From Pomphorhynchus laevis (lineage: Eukaryota; Acanthocephala; Palaeacanthocephala; Echinorhynchida; Pomphorhynchidae), in contig WNNJ02000599.1 of NCBI GenBank assembly GCA_012934845.2, forward strand, positions 1 to 64,000: 64,000 nucleotides of DNA, read 5' to 3'. The position numbers and the translations under genes are program-made. The notes beneath the pieces were generated by a model. That model did not search any database. It was given only the letters and a program-made list of their open reading frames with translations, and had not been told where the DNA came from. Positions 1 through 9,967 of this stretch are shown piece by piece. Positions within the stretch are counted from its first letter, which is position 1; each line of letters opens with the position of its first letter.

Positions 1-12
1 CTTAAAAGTTAC

Positions 13-2723
13 ATGTACTCAACCATATTGGAAAAATACGTAAGTACTAATGATTTCAATTTTAGATCTTTTAAATGTAACAGAAAAAATTGTATAGTTT
101 GTGATGTTATAAATAATAACAATTGTATCGTAAGTAATACGACAAACAAATGTTTTTCATTAAATATTAATAATAATTGTAACTGCAATACCGCAGGTGT
201 AGTGTATCTAATACAATGTACATGTGGATTGCAATATATAGGAAAAACATATCAAATGTTAAAAACTAGGTTTAGGCAACACATATATAATATACAGCAT
301 AATAGTCAAACTATATTTCATAAACATATGAGATTAATAGGACATGATATTAAAAACTGTAAATTATTTATTTTAGAACATATTATCGAAGAAAACATTT
401 CAATATTAAATCAAAAACTATTAGAAAAAGAAGATTTTTGGATTAAAACGCTTAATTCCATGTACCCATTAGGATTGAATGACGTGGTACCAGGAATTGG
501 CAGAAGTAGTATAATACATAATAAACAACTATATTATAATAATCTGGTTAAACGCAAACCAAGAAGTCATGATGATAAAAGGAATACAAAAAATAGAGTT
601 AAAAATATTAAAAAAGATATGTATATAAATGAACAATTAGAAATATTAAAACAACTTTTGAGTGATAATAAGCTAAAAGATCTTTAGGTAAATATAAGAA
701 GTTCTAATTCTAAAGATATCATATGTTGAATAAATCAAAAATTAATTAACGACTATGATAGGCTAAGTTGTATAATAGACAGTTATTGTAATACAAAATA
801 CTATAATCGTACAATAAATGTAAATAATAACAATAGAAAATATACATTAACTTCATTAATAAATGTATAGATAACATAAATATAGCCGGACTTTTAAATA
901 ATTCTAAAAGTAAAGAAATAATAGGGTCAGATTTAAGTAAATATATTCCTAAAATAAGGTATAAACTCCTACCACCATTAGGACGAAAAATTAGTAATTA
1001 TAATAAAGAATTAAAATCAATATGTAACGATAATATTAGAAACATAATGGAAACAGAATGCAATTGTAAAAGTCTTAGTTTTGATAAAATAAATGAATAT
1101 ATATGTACCCATAATCTAGAATTAATTGAAAATTGTGAATTAAGAAAGCTGCTATCAAAAGGGTATAAATATAGATTAAATAATAACAACGACAAAAATA
1201 AAATTTACAATTCGTTATATAATAACTTAAATGATTACTTTAGTAAGCTGATTAATAGTGAAAGCTCGAATATATCTAAGATAAAAATTTGGAAAGATTA
1301 TATATTTGATAAAATTAAAAATAAAATGAAAATAACAAACAATTATAAAAGGAAAGATAAAATTAGTAAAGATATGTATAAAGTACTTACTAAATTAAAG
1401 GATAACTAAATAATAACAACTATTGATAAAGCTAGTAATAACTTTGTCTTCATATGCAAAAAGCTTTATTATGATATACTAATGAAAGAGGTTAATTCTA
1501 ATGATTTAAATGTAAATCCAACATATGAACGTAGTGAGTTGAGTTTAGAAACAATTATTACAAGTCACTGTTCTATAATGGATAAAAAGGGTATAAAGGT
1601 TGAATTAGATAATAAAACTATACCTATATTATATTGGAATCCAAAATTACATAAAAATCCAATAAAACCTAGGTTCATATGTAGTGCGTTTAAATGTACA
1701 TTAAAACCACTTTCTGTCTATATGAATAAAATACTTAAAGTAATTAAAGCACATTTTAAAAAATATTGCAAGGTAATCGAAATTAATACTGGTATAAAAC
1801 ACTATTTCAGTATTAATTCTACAAAAGAATTTTTAGAACAGACAAAAGGAATAAATTTTCAAAATATAAATACATACGATTTTAGTACGCTTTATACAAA
1901 TCTAGATTTAGTAGATATTAAAGAAGCGTTAGTAAAATTAATTAATCTTATATTCGGAAAAAGATATACATATATATGTTATAATAATTATAACGCCTAT
2001 CTAACAAAAATTAAACCATCAAATAAATATAAATATATGGATAAAATTGAATTAATAGAATCCTTAAATATTTTGATAAATCAAAATTATTTAAAAGTAG
2101 GGACATCTATATTTAGACAAGTAAAAGGTGTTCCAATGGGTGGTAATAGTAGCCCAATTATAGCTGACTTGTTTTTAAGCTTTATAGAATATGAATTTGT
2201 TCATAACTGTGTAAAAACTAAATCTAAACAATATAAATATATGAAATATATGTTTCGATACATTGATGATATATGTGTATTTAATTCTAATAATTTTTAT
2301 TCAATTAGTGAGCACATTTATCCAGAAAGCCTTATTCTTAACAAAACCAATATTAATGATAAAGAAGGTGTATATCTAGATATGAACATTAAATTAACAT
2401 TAACTAAAACTACTATTAATTTATATCGTAAAGATGACATATTTAAATTTACAAGAAACATATTTTTGCATGAGCATTCATGCATACCATATAATATAAA
2501 ATATAATACATTAAATAATGAAATTTTAAGAATTGCAACAATATGTAATGATATTGGCTTTCTTCAAAATCATTTAAATAATTTAATAGATACATATTTT
2601 AAACTAGGTTACTATAAAAATAACATCAAGCAGAAAATAGTAAAATATATAAATCAACACAATAATATAAAGAATAAATTTAAACTCTTAAGTGACAAAT
2701 TTTTATGGATGGATAATAAATAA
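13..2723 (+). pseudogene. Naiad polyprotein (GIY-YIG + RT), copy A, interrupted
   Basis: Opens with MYSTILEKYV, then a Cys-rich stretch (CNRKNCIVC; CNCNTAG) and the GIY-YIG core GVVYLI...LQYIGKT...RFRQH at about residues 64-90. The RT half (open 1482-2723) has PKLHKNP, DFSTLYTNL (motif A), GVPMGGNSSP (motif B) and YIDD (motif C, about residue 261 of that part). DKAS stands where PLEs usually have DKG. Established role of the family: RT and nuclease for target-primed reverse transcription. A few in-frame interruptions make this copy non-coding as a whole, but close identity with copies C to E shows it is young. The ATG at 13 matches the start position in copies B and D. Confidence 0.82.
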
Positions 2724-2736
2724 TATACTTTGCATT

Positions 2737-2877
2737 AGAATAAGATACTAGATAGTTATTTCAGAGGAAATACATCATTAGCATGTATTTGGCCCCGCTG
2801 CTATGTTGGGTAGAGGAGTTAGGGGCCGAAACCTGATAGCATAGCAGTTCCTCCTGATGACCTCTAATTCTTATTCT
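2737..2877 (+). ncRNA. Structured RNA in Naiad 3' tail, copy A
   Basis: A 141-nt block right after the ORF can form: an outer stem AGAATAAG (2737-2744) with CTTATTCT (2870-2877); a hairpin AAATACAT (2768-2775) with ATGTATTT (2783-2790); and a pseudoknot in which GGCCCC (2791-2796) pairs with GGGGCC (2822-2827) while CTGCTATG (2798-2805) pairs with CATAGCAG (2840-2847). The block is GC-richer than its surroundings and is the best-conserved non-coding part of the element. Function unknown; RT recognition, RNA processing or self-cleavage are all possible. Confidence 0.6.
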
Positions 2878-3083
2878 GATACAACGTCTGTTATTTATTA
2901 GTCAATTCATAAAAATGACGTTTATTTTAAATTTTTTTAACTTGATTTAAATTATAGAAAATCTAAAAACAATTATTAATTTTATTATTTAATTATTAAA
3001 TTTTGATTTAGCATTATTATGTTTTGTTTATTTTATAATTATATTAAATACGTAGACTCAGTTAGCTGATTTAATTTGTTCTA

Positions 3084-3492
3084 CTGACATGTTATTATTG
3101 ACCTGTGGACTTTGTTTTCCCGGTAATATGACCTCTGTCAGAAATACTGAAACTATGTATTATTGGTTACGACTTTACTATTATTTTTTCTTATTTTCAA
3201 ACAAGCATGAATTATTAATTCTTAAAAAAGGGAGAAGTTTGCATCCCAAGGTGTTTACACTTTAAAATGTAAACTGCTTCACGTGATCACGTTTAAGAGA
3301 CCAGGTAATGGCCAATAGCTAGGTCGCGTAGCGCGTGGAGTGAAGGTGGTAGATCTTTATAGATCTTGTTCCAGCCTGCAACCGCCTTAAGCAGGGCAGC
3401 CCCCTGTCAGATGCTGCTGGATGGCCCGTTGTAAGTTTAGTCTGAGTCAACTAAACTAGGTGGCGACACCGAAAAAGCAACGTTAAAAATTA
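3084..3492 (+). promoter_or_regulatory. Naiad 5' leader of copy B (tandem junction), structured
   Basis: About 410 bp between the 3' terminus of copy A and the ATG of copy B; an almost identical leader lies at 29036-29455 before copy D. The part from about 3240 is much GC-richer than the element body and holds several short hairpins: GTTTACA/TGTAAAC, AGATCT-TTAT-AGATCT, CGCG-TAG-CGCG, GTTTAGT/ACTAAAC and GGTG-GCG-CACC. It probably contains the promoter or a translation-control leader. No hammerhead core was found in it. Confidence 0.6.
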
Positions 3493-4636
3493 TGACTTAA
3501 AAGTTACATGTACTCAACCATATTGGAAAAATACGTAAGTACTAATGATTTCAATTTTAGATCTTTTAAATGTAACAGAAAAATTGTATAGTTTGTGATG
3601 TTATAAATAATAATTGTATCGTAAGTAATACGACAAACAAATGTTTTTCATTAAATATTAATAATAATTGTAACTGCAATACCGCAGGTGTAGTGTATCT
3701 AATACAATGTACATGTGGATTGCAATATATAGGAAAAACATATCAAATGTTAAAAACTAGGTTTAGGCAACACATATATAATATACAGCATAATAGTCAA
3801 ACTATATTTCATAAACATATGAGATTAATAGGACATGATATTAAAAACTGTAAATTATTTATTTTAGAACATATTATCGAAGAAAACATTTCAATATTAA
3901 ATCAAAAACTATTAGAAAAAGAAGATTTTTGGATTAAAACGCTTAATTCCATGTACCCATTAGGATTGAATGACGTGGTACAAGGAATTGGCAGAAGTAG
4001 TATAATACATAATAAACAACTATATTATAATAATCTGGTTAAACGCAAACCAAGAAGTCATGATGATAAAAGGAATAGAAAAATAGAGTTAAAAATATTA
4101 AAAAAGTTATGTATATAAATGAACAATTAGAAATATTAAAAAAACTTTTGAGTGATAATAAGTTAAAAGATCTTTAGGTAAATATAAGAAGTTCTAATTC
4201 TAAAGATATCATATGTTGAATAAATCAAAAATTAATTAACGACTATGATAGGCTAAGTTGTATAATAGACAGTTATTGTAATACAAAATACTATAATCGT
4301 ACAATAAATGTAAATAATAACAATAGAAAATATACATTAACTTCATTAATAAATGTATAGATAACATAAATATAGCCGGACTTTTTAATAATTCTAAAAG
4401 TAAAGAAATAATAGGGTCAGATTTAAGTAAATATATTCCTAAAATAAGGTATAAACTCCTACCACCATTAGGACGAAAAAATTGTAATTATAATAAAGAA
4501 TTAAAATCAATATGTAACGATAATATTAGAAACATAATGGAAACAGAATGCAATTGTAAAAGTCTTAGTTTTGATAAAATAAATGAATATATATGTACCC
4601 ATAATCTAGAATTAATTGAAAATTGTGAATTAAGAA
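3493..4636 (+). pseudogene. Naiad polyprotein, copy B, cut off by another element
   Basis: Same GIY-YIG start as copy A (CTCGLQYIGKT...RFRQH) and the same linker, but with several frame breaks. It stops abruptly at 4636 in the linker, where the C-terminal-GIY-YIG PLE begins. The rest of copy B does not reappear after that PLE or after the repeats at 9-10 kb, so the junction involved loss as well as insertion. Confidence 0.8.
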
Positions 4637-6239
4637 CCTTCGTTTTTTCGAACGAGTAAAAGGAACAATCAACAACCAAAAAGTGGCAACGATGGACGTG
4701 GAGTCACTCTTCACAAGTATTGAGACTAAAAGAGGAGTTCAGGCCATACGAACTATCTTGAGCAACAAACAGTGGGACGAATGTAAAATTGAACGCGTAT
4801 GTGAACTACTGAAAATAGTGCTAAATTCGAATATTTTTGAATTCAATGGCCGCCTTTATCTTCAAATAAGAGGAACGGCCATGGGAACGCCCGTAGGCCC
4901 CACATACGCCAGCTTATACGTCACTTTTGTAGAAGAACGATTCCTACAACAATGCTCACATCGACCATCAATTTGGAAACGCTATGTCGATGATATTCTT
5001 ATATGTTGGCCATCCGACAAATCACGTCTTGTAGAGTTCTGCGAGTCCTTAAATACCAGTTCGGAGCTAAAGTTTAGTCTTGACTTACCTAAAAACCAGC
5101 AGATACCATTCCTTGACACACTAATATACCGACCGAGACCAGGCGAATGGCACACAAAGATGTACACAAAGTTTAGCGGGATGAAGTCGTATGTACATGC
5201 AAGAAGTGGTCATCCCAATCCAACGAAAAGGCTGATATTGCGAAATGAAGCATACCGCATGCGAAAAATTTGCTCATTAGACTCAGATTTCAAGGATGCG
5301 CTCTCTGACTTATCAAAACGGTTTTCAGAAAGAGGATATTCTCTAAAGCAGATACAAAGGCAATTCCTTTACGCTCAGAAGACAGATCGAGGAAGCCTGC
5401 TATGGCACTATCCTCGGGAAAAACAAGAAGACAAGCCGAAAGAGATTAATGTTGTACTAACATACAATCCTGCCTACCGCTACATACAAAAGCAATTCGA
5501 TTCAATATTCACATCGGTAAACGAGGCGACAAAAAAACTAATGATTCGACCAAGAGTCAGATTCAAGATTCCGACAAGTTTCGCGCATATGATAAACCGC
5601 AATAAAACGAACAAAAAGGCAACATATGGGAGTTACAGGTGCGGTGACAAACGTTGCAAAAATTGTTCAGATATGGTCGAGACAACTCAGTTCAGCAGCA
5701 CAGTCACGGACCTAAGTTATCCAATTAAACAGCACTTCACGTGCAAATCTGAAGGAATTATTTACCAATCTAGGTGTCAGGTTTGTGCAGCTCAGTATGT
5801 CGGTCAGACAGGGACACGATACAATATTCGAGCAAATAATCGGCGAAGAGATTTAAAAGAATTGAAAACAACTGCAGATGGATACGTATCACACATGATT
5901 GAAAATCCAGATCATTCCATGATTACGACAATTATCGATGGCCCAATATCCGATTCCAATATGCGCAAAATAAAAGAAAAGTTTTGGATTGGTCAATTAA
6001 TGTCAGATGAATCACTAAACACGTACGATCATCCATTTTTTGAGTTATTTAACAGTTCGCTATGTGGACGCCGCGGACGTGTGTCGATTCTTCCGTGACA
6101 GCTTTCTTTATATAAACGTATACGCTAGCCAAAAATTGCACATTATTGTAAAGACTGAAGAAGGACAAACTGTCCGAAACGTTTCTTAAATAAAAAGTTG
6201 CTTGTCTTTTACCGGTTTCTAACAATAACTTTTATTATT
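4637..6239 (+). mobile_element. 5'-truncated Penelope-like unit (pseudo-LTR)
   Basis: This stretch repeats 7418-9020 at a constant offset of 2781 bp with no difference that I can see. It begins inside the RT domain and runs through the C-terminal GIY-YIG (471 codons open from 4683 to 6098) and the 3' tail to the first base of the next unit. A truncated copy placed directly before a full copy is the classic tandem (pseudo-LTR) organisation of PLEs. The truncated reading frame keeps motif B (GTAMGTPVGP) and YVDD but lacks the N-terminal third of the RT, so it is not functional alone. Confidence 0.85.
6151..6187 (+). ncRNA. Hammerhead-like motif at PLE unit junction
   Basis: Stem I AAGA (6151-6154) pairs with TCTT (6184-6187). 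Between them lie CTGAAGA (core CUGANGA), one extra A, stem II GGACA-AAC-TGTCC (6163-6175), GAAA, a minimal self-complementary stem III ACGT, then the cleavage-site base U at 6183. Known: many PLEs carry minimal type I hammerheads in their repeats. The extra A between the core and stem II departs from the consensus. Cleavage at 6183/6184 would put the RNA 5' end 56 nt before the ORF start. Confidence 0.55.
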
Positions 6240-8879
6240 ATGAATGCGTCTAAATTGACCCCGGTACGCGATTTCAAAACACAGCGAAATATTATGGCTG
6301 CGTCTAACTCTAACTATGACCTCGCGTTACAAAAGGCAAGAATATGCTCACACCGCCAATTTCTGCAATTCTGCTGCGTAAATAATATCGTACCACTTGG
6401 ACTAAGATTAAAGAAGTCAATGGAAGTCAACTGCAATATGCTACCACGATCAACATCGCAAAGGTTGCAACATCGATGGCAGTCAATCCTGAATAATGCC
6501 TCAATGGCGCTAGCACGAGTACTCCGTGATTTCTATAGCTATGCTGAGCGTAAAAATAAGGTGCAAGCTCATGAATTTGAATATCAACGATGCACGCACG
6601 TCAAACTCTCCAAGTTGCAAAAATTAGGAATTAAAAAGTTGTCGACAACGGATCTCAATATGCTGCCTCTAAAACGTTTACGGCGTTTCAATAAACCCAT
6701 AGCTAATAGTCGAACAACAGATTGCTCAAACATTGTGAGTCTTATAGATACACCATTGAATTCTACTACGGCAAGAGCACTATCACTAGGCCTCAATTTT
6801 GTACCATTTGAACGGGAATTTCCACGATACGAACTAATTAGCAAATTAAAGGAAGCTGCTCTGTGCTGTATGAAGCAAATAAAGGATAAAAATGAAATAG
6901 ATACCCTTACTGACTTATTCAATAAGAAAATCATTCGCCCGTACCTAAATATGCATCCTAATTCATACTGCGGTCGCAATGTAAATCGAGTTTCCAAGAA
7001 GGCGATACAGGATCTAAGTATCAATCAAGACATAGTAGTATGCAAGGCTGACAAAGGTGGTAAAATAGTGATATGGAGCAAAGCCGACTACCAAGCCGAA
7101 GCACAGCGCCACCTGAATTCAGACGCATACACTCAAATCTCAGATGTTCAACAAGAAGAAATAATACGAAAAGTGAACGACACTATCGACTTAATATTCA
7201 AAAATGACGACCTTGCCAAAAAGTTGAAGGTAGATAACCCTAGACCAGGAAGATTTTATATGCTTCCGAAAATACATAAGATGATTAAACCTACCCCTGG
7301 ACGTCCGATCATTAGCAACCGTAGAACAGCAACGGAAAAACTTTCCAGGTGGTTGCATGAACAACTGCACCCAATTTTAAAGGAATCGCCATCATTTATC
7401 GGGAGTACAGATGAATTCCTTCGTTTTTTCGAACGAGTAAAAGGAACAATCAACAACCAAAAAGTGGCAACGATGGACGTGGAGTCACTCTTCACAAGTA
7501 TTGAGACTAAAAGAGGAGTTCAGGCCATACGAACTATCTTGAGCAACAAACAGTGGGACGAATGTAAAATTGAACGCGTATGTGAACTACTGAAAATAGT
7601 GCTAAATTCGAATATTTTTGAATTCAATGGCCGCCTTTATCTTCAAATAAGAGGAACGGCCATGGGAACGCCCGTAGGCCCCACATACGCCAGCTTATAC
7701 GTCACTTTTGTAGAAGAACGATTCCTACAACAATGCTCACATCGACCATCAATTTGGAAACGCTATGTCGATGATATTCTTATATGTTGGCCATCCGACA
7801 AATCACGTCTTGTAGAGTTCTGCGAGTCCTTAAATACCAGTTCGGAGCTAAAGTTTAGTCTTGACTTACCTAAAAACCAGCAGATACCATTCCTTGACAC
7901 ACTAATATACCGACCGAGACCAGGCGAATGGCACACAAAGATGTACACAAAGTTTAGCGGGATGAAGTCGTATGTACATGCAAGAAGTGGTCATCCCAAT
8001 CCAACGAAAAGGCTGATATTGCGAAATGAAGCATACCGCATGCGAAAAATTTGCTCATTAGACTCAGATTTCAAGGATGCGCTCTCTGACTTATCAAAAC
8101 GGTTTTCAGAAAGAGGATATTCTCTAAAGCAGATACAAAGGCAATTCCTTTACGCTCAGAAGACAGATCGAGGAAGCCTGCTATGGCACTATCCTCGGGA
8201 AAAACAAGAAGACAAGCCGAAAGAGATTAATGTTGTACTAACATACAATCCTGCCTACCGCTACATACAAAAGCAATTCGATTCAATATTCACATCGGTA
8301 AACGAGGCGACAAAAAAACTAATGATTCGACCAAGAGTCAGATTCAAGATTCCGACAAGTTTCGCGCATATGATAAACCGCAATAAAACGAACAAAAAGG
8401 CAACATATGGGAGTTACAGGTGCGGTGACAAACGTTGCAAAAATTGTTCAGATATGGTCGAGACAACTCAGTTCAGCAGCACAGTCACGGACCTAAGTTA
8501 TCCAATTAAACAGCACTTCACGTGCAAATCTGAAGGAATTATTTACCAATCTAGGTGTCAGGTTTGTGCAGCTCAGTATGTCGGTCAGACAGGGACACGA
8601 TACAATATTCGAGCAAATAATCGGCGAAGAGATTTAAAAGAATTGAAAACAACTGCAGATGGATACGTATCACACATGATTGAAAATCCAGATCATTCCA
8701 TGATTACGACAATTATCGATGGCCCAATATCCGATTCCAATATGCGCAAAATAAAAGAAAAGTTTTGGATTGGTCAATTAATGTCAGATGAATCACTAAA
8801 CACGTACGATCATCCATTTTTTGAGTTATTTAACAGTTCGCTATGTGGACGCCGCGGACGTGTGTCGATTCTTCCGTGA
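6240..8879 (+). CDS. Penelope-like reverse transcriptase with C-terminal GIY-YIG, open
   Basis: An 879-residue open frame; start chosen at the ATG of MNASKLTPVRD, the first ATG after the hammerhead-like motif. RT features in order: DKGGKIVIW, PKIHKM...GRPI, TMDVESLFTSI (motif A, about 411), GTAMGTPVGP (motif B, about 472) and RYVDDILICW (catalytic YVDD, about 509). A Cys motif CGDKRCKNC precedes the GIY-YIG nuclease GIIYQSRC...QYVGQTG (about 766-785). Length and order fit canonical EN-positive PLEs (Penelope/Poseidon/Neptune type). No breaks are visible, so it may be recently active. Codon use is less AT-biased than in the neighbouring Naiad copies. Confidence 0.9.
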   Translation: MNASKLTPVRDFKTQRNIMAASNSNYDLALQKARICSHRQFLQFCCVNNIVPLGLRLKKSMEVNCNMLPRSTSQRLQHRWQSILNNASMALARVLRDFYSYAERKNKVQAHEFEYQRCTHVKLSKLQKLGIKKLSTTDLNMLPLKRLRRFNKPIANSRTTDCSNIVSLIDTPLNSTTARALSLGLNFVPFEREFPRYELISKLKEAALCCMKQIKDKNEIDTLTDLFNKKIIRPYLNMHPNSYCGRNVNRVSKKAIQDLSINQDIVVCKADKGGKIVIWSKADYQAEAQRHLNSDAYTQISDVQQEEIIRKVNDTIDLIFKNDDLAKKLKVDNPRPGRFYMLPKIHKMIKPTPGRPIISNRRTATEKLSRWLHEQLHPILKESPSFIGSTDEFLRFFERVKGTINNQKVATMDVESLFTSIETKRGVQAIRTILSNKQWDECKIERVCELLKIVLNSNIFEFNGRLYLQIRGTAMGTPVGPTYASLYVTFVEERFLQQCSHRPSIWKRYVDDILICWPSDKSRLVEFCESLNTSSELKFSLDLPKNQQIPFLDTLIYRPRPGEWHTKMYTKFSGMKSYVHARSGHPNPTKRLILRNEAYRMRKICSLDSDFKDALSDLSKRFSERGYSLKQIQRQFLYAQKTDRGSLLWHYPREKQEDKPKEINVVLTYNPAYRYIQKQFDSIFTSVNEATKKLMIRPRVRFKIPTSFAHMINRNKTNKKATYGSYRCGDKRCKNCSDMVETTQFSSTVTDLSYPIKQHFTCKSEGIIYQSRCQVCAAQYVGQTGTRYNIRANNRRRDLKELKTTADGYVSHMIENPDHSMITTIIDGPISDSNMRKIKEKFWIGQLMSDESLNTYDHPFFELFNSSLCGRRGRVSILP

Positions 8880-8931
8880 CAGCTTTCTTTATATAAACGT
8901 ATACGCTAGCCAAAAATTGCACATTATTGTA

Positions 8932-8968
8932 AAGACTGAAGAAGGACAAACTGTCCGAAACGTTTCTT
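8932..8968 (+). ncRNA. Hammerhead-like motif, 3' end of full PLE unit
   Basis: Identical to the motif at 6151-6187 (offset 2781): stem I AAGA/TCTT, CTGAAGA core, GGACA-AAC-TGTCC stem II and GAAACGTT. It lies about 50 bp before the unit ends at a (TA)n tract. Two motifs one unit apart would cut a tandem transcript into unit-length RNA. Confidence 0.55.
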
Positions 8969-9013
8969 AAATAAAAAGTTGCTTGTCTTTTACCGGTTTC
9001 TAACAATAACTTT

Positions 9014-9016
<3 letters not shown>

Positions 9017-9077
<61 letters not shown>
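9017..9077. repeat. (TA)n microsatellite
   Basis: About 60 bp of uninterrupted TA directly abutting the 3' end of the PLE. It may be the pre-existing integration site or have been generated at integration. Confidence 0.95.
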
Positions 9078-9080
<3 letters not shown>

Positions 9081-9224
9081 TATGTTTTCCTCATGAAGAG
9101 GCATAAACACCAGGCAGCATTCTATATATCCTCATCAGACTAAGAAATAGAACCGAATTATTCTTGCATTATTTAAAGTCGCTACGTATGCCCAGTCATC
9201 CTATGTGTGACGACAAACTTCACA

Positions 9225-9266
9225 ACGGTATACGCGTTTCGCTCTAACAGAGCTCATCAGTACCGT
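9225..9266 (-). ncRNA. Hammerhead ribozyme, unit 1
   Basis: Read on the minus strand: stem I ACGGTA with TACCGT (6 bp), CTGATGA, stem II GCTC-TGTTA-GAGC with the preferred G-C closing pair, GAAA, then a very short self-complementary stem III (ACGCGT) and cleavage base A. Cleavage is predicted between 9231 and 9230. All core positions match the hammerhead consensus. The tiny palindromic stem III is typical of PLE and retrozyme hammerheads, which act best as dimers. Confidence 0.85.
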
Positions 9267-9687
9267 GATTTCTATAATCATCTATAGGCACCTTAACACA
9301 CGCTTAAACAGTGTTTAATGCTCGAAAAGCAGAACTACCCTTAATCTGAATCATCGAGGGGGATTTAGCATAAGCTCTGTGCATGGCAGTGACTATTACA
9401 GTTTAACCATGCATCAGGCACTAAATTCTTTTTAATAGAAATGCTGTTTAACAGAGACACTTAAAAGTGTGCAAATATATAAAATATAATTTGTTGTTAC
9501 ACCTGCCCTGGGACACTCACTGGTGTACTCATAAATATATCACTATGTTTTCCTCATTAAGAGGCATAAACACCAGGCAGCATTCTATATATCCTCATCA
9601 GACTAAGAAATAGAACCGAATTATTCTTGCATTATTCAAAGTCGCTACGTATGCCCAGTCATCCTATGTGTGACGACAAACTTCACA

Positions 9688-9729
9688 ACGGTATACGCGT
9701 TTCGCTCTAACAGAGCTCATCAGTACCGT
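9688..9729 (-). ncRNA. Hammerhead ribozyme, unit 2
   Basis: Same sequence as the ribozyme at 9225-9266, exactly 463 bp away, so a minus-strand transcript across both would release a 463-nt RNA. Confidence 0.85.
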
Positions 9730-9967
9730 GATTTCTATAATCATCTATAGGCACCTTAACACACGCTTAAACAGTGTTTAATGCTCGAAAAGCAGAACTA
9801 CCCTTAATCTGAATCATCGAGGGGGATTTAGCATAAGCTCTGTGCATGGCAGTGACTATTACAGTTTAACCATGCATCAGGCACTAAATTCTTTTTAATA
9901 GAAATGCTGTTTAACAGGGACACTTAAAAGTGTGCAAATATATAAAATATAATTTGTTGTTACACCT

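Larger units (their letters stand above)
1..3083 (+). mobile_element. Naiad-type Penelope-like element, copy A (5' end outside window)
   Basis: Retroelement copy whose coding part starts at the window edge and whose 3' tail runs to a motif ending ACTCAGTTAGCTGATTT near 3080, the same point where other copies in the window stop. Seen: an N-terminal GIY-YIG nuclease, a long linker and a PLE-type RT, then about 360 bp of non-coding tail. GIY-YIG before RT is the permuted arrangement known for the Naiad/Chlamys clade of PLEs. The next copy (B) follows head to tail. From A plus the leader of B, I infer a full unit of about 3.5 kb. Confidence 0.85.
9072..9967. repeat. Tandem 463-bp hammerhead repeat (retrozyme-like), two units
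   Basis: Two head-to-tail units (about 9072-9534 and 9535-9967, the second lacking its last ~30 bp) that differ at only a handful of positions. No reading frame of note. Each unit carries a hammerhead ribozyme on the minus strand. Known: short non-coding tandem repeats with type I hammerheads (retrozymes) occur in many invertebrates and are thought to be copied by PLE machinery through circular RNA. The placement beside a PLE is suggestive only. The second unit ends abruptly in an RTE LINE fragment. Confidence 0.8.

Noticed and set aside
998-1195. Minus-strand 65-codon frame repeated in every Naiad copy
   Set aside because: It is the antisense shadow of the conserved linker region and recurs only because the element does.
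2791-2847. HDV-like ribozyme, suggested by the interleaved helices
   Set aside because: There is no P3 hairpin between the second and third helix strands and no catalytic C in the joining strand before the last helix, on either strand.
2797-2860. A type II hammerhead in the Naiad tail, because GAAAC and CTGATGA both occur
   Set aside because: The bases flanking CTGATGA and GAAA do not pair as stem II, and no UH cleavage site with stem III fits. The motifs are part of other helices.
7256-7495. Antisense frames inside the PLE ORF
   Set aside because: Shadows of a strong sense ORF with all RT motifs.
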